Positions 17,455 to 28,600 are shown, counted from the stretch's first letter. The stretch is DNA of 64,000 nucleotides from Roseateles sp049532965 (GCF_049532965.1 NZ_CP186694.1:5332001-5396000), one strand, 5' to 3'. Translations and numbers: made by a program. The notes: a model not told the origin generated them from the sequence alone.

Positions 17455-18408
17455 TCAATGGATGCGGCGAGGGCCGCGGCTCGGCGGCTCTTCGATCGTC
17501 ATCTCCTCGGTGGCGGCGGGCGCGCCTTCCTCGCCTTCTTCGCCAGGCGGCAGCGCCCAGAAGAACCGGTCCGGCACCACGTTGCCCATGCCGGGCCGGA
17601 AGCCGGCCTCCAGCGACTGGTCGAGGAAGGCCAGCGCCTCGCCGACGGCATCGTGCGGTTCGGCGCCGACCGACAGCAGCGCCGCCAGCGCCGCCGACAG
17701 CGTGTCGCCCGAGCCCACGAAGCTGGCCTCGAAGCGCTCGAACTTCTCGCCCGTGATGGCGCCCTGCGCGTTGGCCAGGACGTTGTCGATGTACTGGTTG
17801 GGCAACTGGATGCCGGTCACCAGCACATGCGCCGCGCCGTGCTGCTGCGCCGCGACGGCCAGTTCGCGCGGGGAGGCGGGGCGGTCGGCGTCCCAGTCGG
17901 GGAGCAGGCAATCGATCAGCGTCTTCTGGTTGCCGACCAGCACCAGCGTCTGCGGCAGCACCAGTTCGCGGAACGCATCCAGGTAGCTCTGCTGCTGTTC
18001 CTCGTCCAGCCAGGAGATGCTCGGCAGGTAGGCCACCAGCGGCACGTCGGGATAGTCCGACAGCACCTCGGCGACCGAGGAGACACCCTCCGCGCTGCCC
18101 AGGAAGCCGACCTTCCAGGCGGCCACCGGGACGTCCTCGAGGATGGACCGGGCCTGCTCGACGATGCAGTCGCCGTCCAGGGTCTGCTGGTCGAAGACCT
18201 CGGCGGTGTCCCGCATGACGATGGCCGTGACCACCGGCAGCGCGTGCGCGCCCATCGCGGCGATCGTGGCGACGTCGCCGGCGCTGCCGCCCGCGCCGCT
18301 CGGGTCCGAGGCGTTGAAGCTCATCACGCAGGCCGGCGGCGGCGAATCCTGCTCATCGATCGCTGCGGCGTCCTGGGGATCTTGTTGGTTGGGGTCTGGG
18401 CGGCTCAT
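17455..18408 (-). CDS. ThiD-like hydroxymethylpyrimidine (phosphate) kinase homologue
   Basis: Ribokinase-fold protein of 317 residues related to ThiD, which phosphorylates HMP and HMP-P for thiamine. The substrate loop reads NASDPSGAGGSAGDVATIAAMGAH, cut here as ASDPSGAGGSAGD then VATIAAMGA, close to the ThiD pattern GSDxSGGAGIQADLKTF. AAWKVGFLGS matches the ThiD KIGML region. Differences: the usual DPVM segment reads AYLPSIS, and the anion-hole GTGC reads GSGD, with Asp where ThiD normally has Cys. A Pro/Gln/Asp-rich N-terminal tail of about 25 residues and an acidic C-terminal tail flank the domain. It is divergent from rubredoxin. Thiamine function is likely but not certain. Confidence 0.7.
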   Translation of the reverse strand: MSRPDPNQQDPQDAAAIDEQDSPPPACVMSFNASDPSGAGGSAGDVATIAAMGAHALPVVTAIVMRDTAEVFDQQTLDGDCIVEQARSILEDVPVAAWKVGFLGSAEGVSSVAEVLSDYPDVPLVAYLPSISWLDEEQQQSYLDAFRELVLPQTLVLVGNQKTLIDCLLPDWDADRPASPRELAVAAQQHGAAHVLVTGIQLPNQYIDNVLANAQGAITGEKFERFEASFVGSGDTLSAALAALLSVGAEPHDAVGEALAFLDQSLEAGFRPGMGNVVPDRFFWALPPGEEGEEGAPAATEEMTIEEPPSRGPRRIH

Positions 18409-18516
18409 GGATGGTTGGCGCGAAGCCGTGAACTGATGCGCATAACGTGAAGAAGCACCGCATTCGACTGTTGTTTCATCGGTACTTCCGCCCCCCGGGT
18501 CGATACGGGGGCGTGG

Positions 18517-18539
18517 CTACAATCTTTCGATCATTGTAG
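18517..18539. promoter_or_regulatory. Inverted repeat with a -10-like TACAAT, upstream of rubredoxin
   Basis: Ctacaat and attgtag form a perfect 7-bp inverted repeat with a 9-nt spacer. Its left arm contains TACAAT (18518-18523), five of six matches to the sigma-70 -10 box, placing a start site roughly at 18530, a few bases before the rubredoxin start. The right arm gives the same hexamer on the minus strand, toward the ThiD-like gene. No good -35 box is visible for either direction. Confidence 0.4.
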
Positions 18540-18541
18540 TG

Positions 18542-18733
18542 ATGCAAAGTCAACCCATCGTGAGCGAAGCAAGGACCTGGATGTGCCTGATCTGCGGCTG
18601 GATCTACGACGAGGCCGCAGGCGACCCCGACCACGGGATCGCGCCCGGCACGCGCTGGGAGGATGTCGACATGAACTGGACCTGTCCCGAGTGCGGCGCC
18701 CGCAAGGAGGACTTCGAAATGGTCCAGATCTGA
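18542..18733 (+). CDS. rubA: Rubredoxin
   Basis: Small iron-only electron carrier, cytoplasmic. Two CxxCG knuckles, CLICGW and CPECGA, supply the four Cys ligands of one iron, and the aromatic and acidic residues between (YDEAAGDPDHGIAPGTRWEDV, of which YDEAAGDP and GTRWEDV are conserved) are the family core. The 63 residues are slightly longer than the usual 54, owing to an N-terminal extension. There is no Shine-Dalgarno sequence before ATG 18542, GTG 18539 or the internal GTG at about 18561, so the start is uncertain and the transcript may be nearly leaderless. In related bacteria rubA also sits between thiD and pilG. Confidence 0.92.
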   Translation: MQSQPIVSEARTWMCLICGWIYDEAAGDPDHGIAPGTRWEDVDMNWTCPECGARKEDFEMVQI

Positions 18734-18842
18734 CCCGCTGAGCCGCAGGCCGGCACGCCGGCCCGGTGACCCGACGGTTGCAAGCCCGAGGCGAGCCTGA
18801 AATTTTCCTGACAACCATCGTCTGAACAATACGGAGAAGAGC

Positions 18843-19238
18843 TTGGAATCCAGCGCGAGCCCCCGCACGGCGACCAAGGTGCTGGTCATCGACGACAGCA
18901 ACACGATCCGCCGCAGCGCCGAGATCTTCCTGAAGCAGGGCGGCCATGAGGTCGTGCTGGCCGAGGACGGTTTCGACGCGCTGGCCAAGCTGAGCGACTA
19001 CCAGCCCGACCTCGTGTTCTGCGACATCCTCATGCCCCGGCTCGACGGCTACCAGACCTGCGCGATCATCAAGCGCAACCCGCAGTTCGCGTCGTTGCCG
19101 GTGATCATGCTGTCCTCCAAGGACGGTCTGTTCGACAAGGCCCGAGGCCGCATGGTGGGTTCGCAGGATTACCTGACGAAGCCGTTCACGAAAGACCAAC
19201 TGCTGCAGGCCGTGCAGCAGCATCGCCGGGAGGGCTGA
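18843..19238 (+). CDS. pilG: Twitching motility response regulator PilG
   Basis: Single-domain CheY-like receiver of 131 residues. The acidic pair is in VIDDSN, the phospho-acceptor Asp in FCDILMPRLDGY, the switch Ser in MLSSKDG and the Lys in LTKPF. In Pseudomonas PilG takes phosphate from ChpA and promotes pilus extension at the pole. The start codon is TTG at 18843, supported by GGAGAAGA ending two bases before it (GGAG at 18833-18836); no better ATG lies in front of the receiver domain. First gene of the Pil-Chp cluster. Confidence 0.93.
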   Translation: MESSASPRTATKVLVIDDSNTIRRSAEIFLKQGGHEVVLAEDGFDALAKLSDYQPDLVFCDILMPRLDGYQTCAIIKRNPQFASLPVIMLSSKDGLFDKARGRMVGSQDYLTKPFTKDQLLQAVQQHRREG

Positions 19239-19363
19239 CCGGACCGCCGGACCGCCCGATCCCACGCAACCGACCCATTCACGCACCTTAACGACGCTCA
19301 CGCCAGGCTCGACCGATCCACCGCCGACGCACATCGACGCGAGCCGAGACAGAGGGAAATCCC

Positions 19364-19729
19364 ATGCCCATCCACAAGATCCTGCTGGTCGACGATTCGA
19401 AGACCGAGCTGCACGCGCTGAGCGACCTGCTGACCAAGCGCGGCTTCACCGTCCGCACCGCCGAGAACGGCGAGGAAGCGATGAAGCGCCTGGCCGAGGA
19501 CAAGCCCGACCTGATCCTCATGGACGTGGTCATGCCCGGCCAGAACGGCTTCCAGCTGACGCGCGCGATCACGCGCGACGAGCGCTACGCCGACGTCCCC
19601 GTGATCATGTGCACCAGCAAGAACCAGGAGACCGACAAGGTCTGGGGCATGCGCCAGGGTGCGCGCGACTACGTCGTCAAGCCGGTCAAGGCGGACGAGC
19701 TGCTGGCCAAGATCAAGGCGCTGGGCTGA
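19364..19729 (+). CDS. pilH: Twitching motility response regulator PilH
   Basis: CheY-like receiver of 121 residues with no output domain. Conserved sites: LVDDSKTE, phospho-acceptor in ILMDVVMPGQNGF, Thr in MCTSKNQETDK and Lys in VVKPVKADELL. The MCTSKNQETDKVWGMRQGA stretch is typical of PilH as distinct from PilG. It is thought to act as a phosphate sink or retraction regulator. GAGGGAAATCCC precedes ATG 19364, which gives a good ribosome site. The pilI start is only 6 bp after its stop. Confidence 0.93.
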   Translation: MPIHKILLVDDSKTELHALSDLLTKRGFTVRTAENGEEAMKRLAEDKPDLILMDVVMPGQNGFQLTRAITRDERYADVPVIMCTSKNQETDKVWGMRQGARDYVVKPVKADELLAKIKALG

Positions 19730-19735
19730 TCCATC

Positions 19736-20254
19736 ATGGCCAACAAGCAAGCGCTGCGCGAACTTCAACAACGGCTGGCGCAGCGCATGCAGGCGGCGCG
19801 CGAGGCGCCGCAGGCCGCGAGCTGGCTGGCCGTCGAATGCGCGGGCCTGGGGCTGCTGCTCCCGCTCAAGCAATCCGGCGAAATCTTCACGCCCGTCCCG
19901 CTTCAGGCGGTCCCGTACACGCAACCGTGGATGCTGGGTGTGGCCAACTTGCGGGGCGGCCTTCACACGGTCGTGGACCTGTCGGCATTCCTCGGCCTGC
20001 GCGGCCCGATCCCGATGACCTCGGCCCACCGGCTGGTGTCGATCAACCCGGATCTGGGCGTCAACTGCGCGCTGCTGGTGGATCAGCTGCTGGGTTTGCG
20101 TGGTGACGAACAACTGCAGGCCGAGCCCGACACGCCCGGCCATCCCGACTTCGCTCCTGCCCGCATGCGCGACGGGCAGGGCCGGCGCTGGCAAGTGCTG
20201 GACCTGGATGCCCTGACGCAGCATCCGCAATTCCTGCGCATTGTGTTGAACTGA
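19736..20254 (+). CDS. pilI: CheW-like coupling protein PilI
   Basis: Adaptor of 172 residues that couples the chemoreceptor PilJ to the kinase ChpA. One CheW domain is present, with the typical VPYTQPWMLGVANLRGG (residue about 60-77) and LLVDQLLGLRG near the end of the domain. Its position between the two receivers and pilJ is the standard order. It starts 6 bp after pilH and so is almost certainly translated from the same mRNA. Confidence 0.9.
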   Translation: MANKQALRELQQRLAQRMQAAREAPQAASWLAVECAGLGLLLPLKQSGEIFTPVPLQAVPYTQPWMLGVANLRGGLHTVVDLSAFLGLRGPIPMTSAHRLVSINPDLGVNCALLVDQLLGLRGDEQLQAEPDTPGHPDFAPARMRDGQGRRWQVLDLDALTQHPQFLRIVLN

Positions 20255-20315
20255 AAGCCAGACGGCGGTCCCGGCCCCAGTGCCGATTCGACGAACGAGA
20301 TCAAACGAGGGTGAG

Positions 20316-22568
20316 ATGAGCTTCCTGGACAAGATCAAGAACAAGGGCAAGAACGAGGGCCACGACGACTTCGACGGCGGTCCCAGGACCGAGGCGTCGG
20401 GGCCGGCAACGGAGGACCCGCAGGACTTCCAGCCCTCGATCATCACCACGGCGCAGCCCACGCCGGAGTTCCAGGAGACGGCCGCCGGCTCGGCGTCCGC
20501 CCCCGAGACGCCGACCCCGATGCCGGGCGTGGTGCGCCAGCCCGAGAAGCGCCGCACCGGCCTGTTCACCGCGCTGGTGGCCGTGGGCCTGATCGGCACG
20601 ACGACTTTCGTGGCGTCCGCGCTGATCAGCTCCAACCGCTCCGCCGCGCAGGTGCGCGGCGCCGGTCAGGCGGCGACGCAGTCGCAGCGTCTGGCCAAGG
20701 CGGTGTCGACCGCGCTGCTGGGCAACAAGAACGCGTTCCCTGAAATGAAGGAAGCGTCGGAGATCCTGTCCGGCGTGACCGGCTCGCTGCGCGACGGCAG
20801 CGGCGAACTGTCCAAGGCGCCGGCCTCCGCCGATCCGCTGCTTGAGAAGATCGCCCCGATGGTGGCCCGCGCCGACAAGAACACCAAGGTGATGCTGGCG
20901 CAGGAAAAGGTGCTGACGCAGGTGGGCGCCGCGCTGCGCGCGATCAACCGCCAGTCGTCGGACCTTCTGGAAAGCGCCGAGGCGGTGGCCTCGCTGTCGC
21001 TGCAGAGCTCGGCCCCGACCGGCGAAGTGGCCGCGGTCGGCCAGCTGGTGATGCTGACGCAGCGGATCGGCAAGTCCGCCAACGAATTCCTGACCCAGGA
21101 GGGCGTGAGCCCCGAGGCGGTCTTCCTGCTGGGCAAGGACCTGAACGCGTTCCGCGAGATCGCACAGGCCCTGCTGAACGGCAACCCCGAGCTGCGCTTG
21201 AATGGCGCCAAGGACCCGCAGGTGCGCGAGCGCCTGAAGGTGCTGCTGTCGCAGTACGACCAGACGCGCGCCCAGGCGACCGCGATTCTGTCCAACCTGC
21301 AGGGCCTGGTGTCCGCGCGTGAGGCGCAGACGGCCATCCTGAATGACTCGGAACTGCTGCGCAAGGAACTCGACGAGCTGGGCGTGTCCCTGGAGGCGGC
21401 CGGCGGCATGAACCCGTTCGTGCTGATCGGCATGCTGGCGTCGCTGGCGCTGCTGGCGGGCGGCGCACTCGGCTTCCTGCGGCTGTACGTGTCCGACCAG
21501 GCCCGCCGCGCCCAGATGGCGGAAGAGCAGCGCCGCGAGGCCGAAGCCCAGGAGCAGGAAGCCAAGCGCGTCAACGACGCGAACCAGGCCGCGATTCTGC
21601 GTCTGATGAACGAACTGCAGACGGTGGCGGAAGGCGACCTGACGCACCAGGCGACGGTGACGGAGGACATCACCGGCGCGATCGCCGACTCGGTGAACTA
21701 CACCGTGGAAGAGCTGCGTTCGCTGGTGCACCAGGTGCAGACGACGGCGGTCCGGGTGACGGACACGACGGCGCAGGTGGACCAGACCTCCACCGAGCTG
21801 CTGGCCGCGTCGACCGAGCAGCTGCATGAGATCCGCGCCACCGGCGAGGCCGTGCTGCAGATGGCGCACCGAATCAACGACGTGTCCGCGCAGGCGCAGC
21901 AGACCGCCGACGTGGCCCGCCAGTCGCGGGAAGCCGCCGAGCAGGGTCTGCAGGCGATGCAGAACAACATCGGCGGTATGAACCAGATCCGCGATCACAT
22001 CCAGGAAACGTCCAAGCGCATCAAGCGGCTGGGCGAGTCCTCGCAGGAGATCGGCGAGATCACCGAGCTGATTTCGGACATTACCGAGCAGACCAACGTG
22101 CTGGCGCTCAACGCGGCCATCCAGGCGGCGTCCGCGGGCGAAGCGGGCCGTGGCTTCTCGGTGGTGGCGGAAGAAGTGCAGCGGCTGGCGGAACGCTCGG
22201 CCGACGCGACGCGCCGGATCGCGGCGCTGGTCAAGACCATTCAGACCGACACGCACGATGCCGTGGCCGCGATGGAACGGTCCACGCTGGGGGTGGTCGA
22301 GGGCACGAAGCTGTCCGATGCGGCCGGCCGCGCGCTGGAAGACATCGACTCGGTGTCGCGGCGCCTGGACGAACTGATCTCGCAGATCTCGACGGTGGCG
22401 CAGAACGAAGCGCGCGCCGCGAACGAGGTCGGCGCGAACATCCAGCACATCTTCGCGGTGACCGAGCAGACCTCCGAGGGCACGCGCTCGACGGCGCAGA
22501 TGGTGCATGAACTGTCTCGGTCGGCCGAAGCGCTGAAGCAGTCGGTGGCCCGATTCAAGGTGTCCTGA
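20316..22568 (+). CDS. pilJ: Type IV pilus chemoreceptor PilJ
   Basis: Methyl-accepting-type transducer of 750 residues. A charged cytoplasmic N-terminus of about 80 residues precedes TM1 (about 82-104), then a periplasmic PilJ-type sensor region, TM2 (about 365-390), a HAMP-like linker and a signalling coiled coil. The tip reads DITEQTNVLALNAAIQAA followed by GEAGRGFSVVAEEVQRLAERS, the family signature. In Pseudomonas PilJ senses pilus retraction through PilA contact. ATG 20316 has GAGGGTGAG just upstream. The cluster has no pilK (CheR) or chpB (CheB) gene nearby, so receptor methylation would depend on enzymes encoded elsewhere or be absent. Confidence 0.93.
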   Translation: MSFLDKIKNKGKNEGHDDFDGGPRTEASGPATEDPQDFQPSIITTAQPTPEFQETAAGSASAPETPTPMPGVVRQPEKRRTGLFTALVAVGLIGTTTFVASALISSNRSAAQVRGAGQAATQSQRLAKAVSTALLGNKNAFPEMKEASEILSGVTGSLRDGSGELSKAPASADPLLEKIAPMVARADKNTKVMLAQEKVLTQVGAALRAINRQSSDLLESAEAVASLSLQSSAPTGEVAAVGQLVMLTQRIGKSANEFLTQEGVSPEAVFLLGKDLNAFREIAQALLNGNPELRLNGAKDPQVRERLKVLLSQYDQTRAQATAILSNLQGLVSAREAQTAILNDSELLRKELDELGVSLEAAGGMNPFVLIGMLASLALLAGGALGFLRLYVSDQARRAQMAEEQRREAEAQEQEAKRVNDANQAAILRLMNELQTVAEGDLTHQATVTEDITGAIADSVNYTVEELRSLVHQVQTTAVRVTDTTAQVDQTSTELLAASTEQLHEIRATGEAVLQMAHRINDVSAQAQQTADVARQSREAAEQGLQAMQNNIGGMNQIRDHIQETSKRIKRLGESSQEIGEITELISDITEQTNVLALNAAIQAASAGEAGRGFSVVAEEVQRLAERSADATRRIAALVKTIQTDTHDAVAAMERSTLGVVEGTKLSDAAGRALEDIDSVSRRLDELISQISTVAQNEARAANEVGANIQHIFAVTEQTSEGTRSTAQMVHELSRSAEALKQSVARFKVS

Positions 22569-22639
22569 TCAGGCGCCCGCTGGGAGCACGGGGCCTGCCC
22601 CGCACCGCGACGACATAAAAGAGAGAACACAGAGCGAGC

Positions 22640-25600
22640 ATGGACCTTACGCGCGAATCCGAGTTCCCCGCCGACCTGAGCCCCTTGGCCTGGGTCCAGG
22701 AGGAGCTGCGCCGCACGCTGGAATCGGTGCACAAGGCCCTTCGCCGAGTGCTGCGCGATACCGATGCGCGGGCGACCGTGGGCGGCGATGGCCAGCCCAG
22801 CCCGGCCCTGCAGGGTGCCGCCCAGCAGATGCACCAGGCCGCCGGCGTGCTGGCGGTGGTGAGCCTGCCCGCCGCCGCGCACCTGCTGCGGGCCGCGGAA
22901 GCGACGCTGTTCCGCCTGGCCGAGAACCCGGCGGGCGTGACCATCGCGGAAGTCGAGGCGGTCGAGCGCGCGGATTTCGCCGTGCTCGCCTTCATCGCCA
23001 AGACACTGGCCGGAGGCCAGCCGAGCTCGCTGGCGCTGTTCCCGGCCTATCAGACGCTGCAGGAACTCAATGGCGCGGGCCGCATCCACCCCGCCGACCT
23101 GTGGACCGAGGAATTCCGCTGGCGCGACCTGCCGCTGGACCGCAACGTCCGCGCGCTGACGCCGGAGCAGATGCGCGCGCCGTTCGAGGCCTTGCTGCTG
23201 AAGCAGATGCGCGCCCCGGCGCCGGGGCAGGGCCAGTTGCTGAGCGACCTGTGCGCCGGCCTGGCGCTGACGCAGACCCAGGCGCACTCGCGCACGCTGT
23301 GGATGCTGGCCGCGGGCCAGTTCGAGGCCCAATCGCGGGGCCTGCTGCCGGTGGACACGCTGGTCAAGCGGCTGGGCTCGCGGCTGCTGGCGCAGTTGCG
23401 CGCCGGCAGTGACGCCGCGCCCTCCGAGCGTCTGGCCAAGGATCTGCTGTTCTTCTGTGCCGCCGCGCGGCATGCCGAGCCGGGCGCAGCGCCGCGGCTG
23501 AATGCGGTGCAGGCGGCATATGGGCTGGTCGAGTCGAACGCGGTCGATTACCGCGACGACGCGCTCGGCCGCATCGATCCGAACTGGGTTGCCGCCGCCA
23601 AGAAGCGCGTCGCCGCGGCCAAGGAATCGTGGGCTTCCGCCGCCGAGGGCGAGACCCATCGGCTGGGCGGCCTGGACGAGCAGTTCGCCAACGTGGCCGA
23701 GTCGCTGCAGAAGCTGTTCCCGAGCGGCGAGGTGCTGGGTGACACGCTGCGCCGTGCCGTCGTCGCGACGCTGCGATCCGGCCGGGCGCCCGAGCCTGCG
23801 CTGGCGATGGAGATCGCCACGTCGATGCTCTATCTGGAAGCGGCGCTCGAGGACGAGGCCTTCGACCAGCCCGAGCAGGGCGAACGCGTGAAGAGCCTGG
23901 CCCGTCGCATCGAGTCCGTCGGCCACGGCGAGTCGCCGCTGCCGCTCGAGAACTGGATGGAGGAGCTCTACCGCCGCGTCGCCGATCGGCAGACGCTGGG
24001 CTCCGTGGTCCATGAACTGCGCGCGAGCCTGTCCGAGGTCGAGCGCCAGTGCGACGAATATTTCCGCGATCCCGCCAAGCGCGACCTGCTCATCCCGGTG
24101 CCGGGCCAACTGCAGGCCATGCGGGGCGTGTTCAGCGTGCTGGGCCTGTCGCAAGCCGCGCAGGCGACGCTGCGCATGCGTGACCAGGTCGACGAGCTGG
24201 CCAACACCGAGGTCGATCCGTCGCTGCCGGGACCGCGTGCACAGTTCGATCGCCTGGCCCACAACCTGGGCGCGCTCGGTTTCCTGATCGACATGCTGAG
24301 CGTCCAGCCGCAGCTGGCCAAGCGCATGTTCCGCTTCGAGGACGACACCGGGCTGCTGCAGTCGCTGGTCGGCCGCGAGAGCGAACAGCGCGCCCACGCG
24401 CAGGAAATGGCCGCGGCCGATGCCGCGGCGCAGCCGCAGCTGCTCGATCAGTTGCAGGCGACGGCGCAGGCTGTGGCGCAGGGCGACCGTCCGGCCGCGG
24501 AGCTGGCGCGCGACCTGGAACGCATTTCCCACGAGGCCCGCGCCGCCGACGATCTCGGCCTGGCGCAGGCAGCGCAGCAGGCGCAGCAGCAATTGCTGTC
24601 GTCGGGCGGCGATGCCGCGGGCAGCCATGCGGCGGAATCGCTGCAGCAGTTCATCGAGGCGGCCGCGCCGGTCGCCCCGCCGGCGCCGGCGCCGAGTGCG
24701 CCGATCCCGCAGGCCGAAGAGGCGATCGACGAGGAGATGCTGGGCATCTTCCTGGAAGAGGCCGCCGAGGTCGTGGCGACCGCCCGCGAGGCGCTGACCG
24801 CGCTCACCCGCAACGGCAGCGACCAGGAACAGCTGACGACGGTGCGCCGCGCCTTCCACACGCTCAAGGGCAGCTCGCGCATGGTCGGGCTGAACGAGTT
24901 CGGCGAAGCCGGCTGGGCCTGTGAGCAGCTCTACAACCACCGGCTGTCGGAGCATCCGCAGGCCGATGCCGACCTGCTGCGCTTCAGCAACGAGGCGTTG
25001 GACGCATTCCAGGCCTGGGCTGCCGCGATCGGGGAACAGCGCCCGCACGGCTTCCACAGCGCCCCGTTCCGCGCCGCGGCCGATGCGCTGCGTCTGGAGA
25101 ACCGCTACGCGCCGCTCGAGCTCTCCGCCGCGCCGGCCGCCGCCGCGGCACCGATCGCGGTGCCGGAGTTGGTCGAAGTCGCCGAGGTCGTCGAAGCGCC
25201 CGAAGTGGTGGAAGTGCCGGAAGTCGCCGAGGCCGTCGAGGTCACGGCGCTCGACGCCGCGCATGAGGTCGATCTGTCGAGCCTGTCCGCGCTGCCCGAG
25301 CTGTCGCTCTCCGACGAGGTGGCCACTCCCGCCGCGCCGCTCGAGACGGCTGACGAGCAGGCCGCCCTCGACTTGCTGGCCACGCTGGACGCCGAGCCTG
25401 TCGCCGACAGCGCGGCGCTGGCCTCGCTGGACCTGCCCGCGCTGGACCTGCCGGGCCTGGACGTGCCGCCGCTGCCGGTGCCGGACCTGGACATCGTCAC
25501 GGCCGTCGAGGCCGAGACGCCGGCCACCTCGTCGCCGGGCGCCCCGGCCGATGTGCCCGAGCTGACCCAGGCGGTGCCCGAGCTGGATGCCGCGATCGAC

Positions 25601-28600
25601 CTGGCGGAACTCTCCGCCGCCGACCTGCCGCCGTTGAGCGCAGAGCCGCCGGTGCTGGACACGACGATGTCGCTGCCGACGGTGGCGGACGTGGTGGAAC
25701 CGTCCGCATTGCTGGACACGCCTGCCCCGGCCGACGCAGCGACCGCCTCGCTGGAACTGCCCGAGGGCTGGCCGGACGACGCGTCGCTGATGGAGATCGA
25801 GGCGACGACGCCGATGCCGCTGGACGCATTGCCGGACAGCGCCGAAGCGCCCGCCGCCGATGCGCCGTCGCTGGATCTGCTGGACCTGTCCGACCTGAAC
25901 ACGGAGCCTGTCGCTGCGATCGATGCCGGCACCGCGCCCGATCTGTCGCTGACGCTGGACCTCGGCAACGAGCTGGTGGCCGAGTCCCCGGCTGAGGTGC
26001 CGGCTGAGGCGCCGGCTGGCTTTGTCGACGAAGCCACGCTCGACCTGGGCGGCGTCGGCGTGGACGACGCGCCGCAAGGCCTGTCGCCGCGCAGCCTGTC
26101 CGAGCTGGAACTGCCCGACCTGGATCTCTCGACGCCGGCCGAGCCGGCCGTTGCACCGGCGCTCAGCCTGGTGGGCGGCACGGCGGTGCCCGCCGCGAAC
26201 GCCGGCACGGCGGACGACGAGGCTGCCGAGGAGAGCGACGAGGGCGTGAAGGTCATCGGCCCGCTGCGCATCAGCATTGCGCTGTTCAACATCTTCCTGA
26301 ACGAAGCCGACGAGCGTTCGCGCCGCCTGCAGGTGGAACTGAGCGAATGGTCGCTGCTGCCCCAGTCGCCGCTGCCGCAGGATGCCGAGGCGCTGGCGCA
26401 CGGCCTGGCCGGCAGCGCCGCGACGGTGGGCTTCGATGACCTGTCGACGCTGGCGCGCTGCCTGGAGCACGCGCTGGGTCGAGCCCAAGGCCATGAAGTG
26501 GCCGATCCGACGCTGTTCCAGCGTGCTGCCGACGAGATCCGCCGCCTGCTGCATCAGTTCGCCGCCGGTTTCCTGAAGGAAGCCGACGCCGGCCTGCTGG
26601 CTGAGCTGCAAGCCTTCGAACCGGGTGCGGCGTTGCCCGACGGCCATGCCGACAGCGACGAGGGCCTGCTGGCCATGTCGCTGGAGGAGGTGTCGACCGC
26701 GGCGCTGCCGGCGCACCTGCTCGACACGCCGGTGGCCCCGGTGGCTGCTGCGCCGGCCGAGTTCGCGCGCCCGGACTCGCACGCCTCGTTCCACCGCGCC
26801 GCGGAGGCTACCGCCGACGATTTCGATTTCAGCCAGCCCGACCAGATCGAGCCGGAACTGATGCCGATCTTCGAGGAGGAGGCCGAGGACCTGCTGGGCG
26901 AGCTGCATGGCGCGCTGCGCGAGTGGGCAGCCCAGCCGGCCGACACCGGCCGCGCCGCGGCTTGCATGCGCGTGCTGCACACCTTCAAGGGCGGTGCCCG
27001 CCTGGCCGGCGCGATGCGCCTGGGCGAGGAAGCGCACCGTCTGGAGTCCCAGATCGAACGCCTGCTGAGCGATGGCGAGCCGCGCTTCGAGCAGCTGCTC
27101 GCGTTGCAGGATGCTGCCGACGGGCTGGAACACAGCTTCAAGACCCTGCAGCGGACCTGGCGGAATCCGGCCCCGGTGGTGCCCGCACCGATGGCGCCGT
27201 CGGCTCCGGCGGTGCCGGTGGCTGACCTGCCTGCGCCGATCCCGCCGGCCGAAGCCGTCGAGACGGTGCAGGCCCCGGCCGAAGGCTCCGACGCGATCCC
27301 GGCGTCCGGCGATGAACATGCGATGCCGGTCGTGGAAGCGGCCGAACTCGTCGAGCCGGTCGTGCCCCTCGAGCCGGTCGTGCCGGTCGTGCCGGTCGTG
27401 CCGGTGGCCGCACCGGCGGCAGCGCCCGCCGTCGAGGCGATCGCCGAACCCGTTGCCGCGCCGGCCGCCGCGCTCGCGCAGGTCCGGGACATCGACATCG
27501 ACTGGGCCCACTTCAGCGAGGTGGCCGACCTCGGCCAGCCGCTCGAGAGCGCGCCCGTGGCGCCGGCCGCGCAGGTGCGCGTGCGCGGTGTTCTGCTGGA
27601 GCGCATGGCCGCGTTGTCCGGCGAGGTGTCCATCCGTCGTGCCCGTCTCGAATCCGAACTGGGTCAGATGCGCACGTCGCTGTCCGACCTGGACGACAAC
27701 CTGGAGCGCCTGCGCACGCAATTGCGTGAGCTGGAACTGCAGGCCGAGGCGCGCATCGCCGCCCGTCAAGAGGCTGCCCAGGCCACCGGCAAGGATTTCG
27801 ATCCGCTGGAGTTCGACCGCTACACCCGCTTCCAGGAACTGACCCGGATGCTGGCGGAGTCCGTCAACGACGTGGGCACGGTGCAGCGCGGCCTGCAGCG
27901 CAACGTCGCGGCCGGCGAAGACGAGTTGGCCGCGCAGTCCCGGCTGACGCGCGAGTTGCAGGATGACCTGCTGCGCACGCGGATGGTCGAATTCGACAGC
28001 AGCCTCGGCGAGCGTCTGCATCGCGTCGTCCGCCAGGCCGCGCGCGAGAGCGGCAAGCAGGCACAGCTGGAGATCCGCGGCGGCGGCGTCGAACTGGATC
28101 GCGCGGTGCTGGAGCGTCTGACGGGCGCCTTCGAGCACCTGCTGCGCAACAGCGTCGTGCATGGCATCGAGACGCCGGAAGTGCGCCAGCAGGCGGGCAA
28201 GACGCCGCTGGGTCGCATCGTGCTGAGCCTCCACCAGGAAGGCAACGAGATCCAGGTCCGCTTCAGCGATGACGGCGCCGGCTTGAACCTGTCCCGCATC
28301 CGCGCCCGCGGCGAAAGCCAGGGCCTGATCCAGCCGGGTCAGGCGCTGAGCGACGCGCAGTTGATGGACCTGATCTATGAGCCGGGCTTCTCGACCGCCG
28401 AATCGCTGACCGAGATGGCTGGCCGCGGCGTCGGCATGGATGTGGTCCGCTCGGAAGTGAACACGCTGGGCGGCTACGTGCTGACGCAGTCCACGGCGGG
28501 CCAGGGGGCCAGCTTCGAACTGCGCGTGCCGTTGACGACGGCGCTGACGCAGGTCGTGGTGCTGCGCTACGGCGATCGCAAGGTCGCGGTGCCGGCGAGC

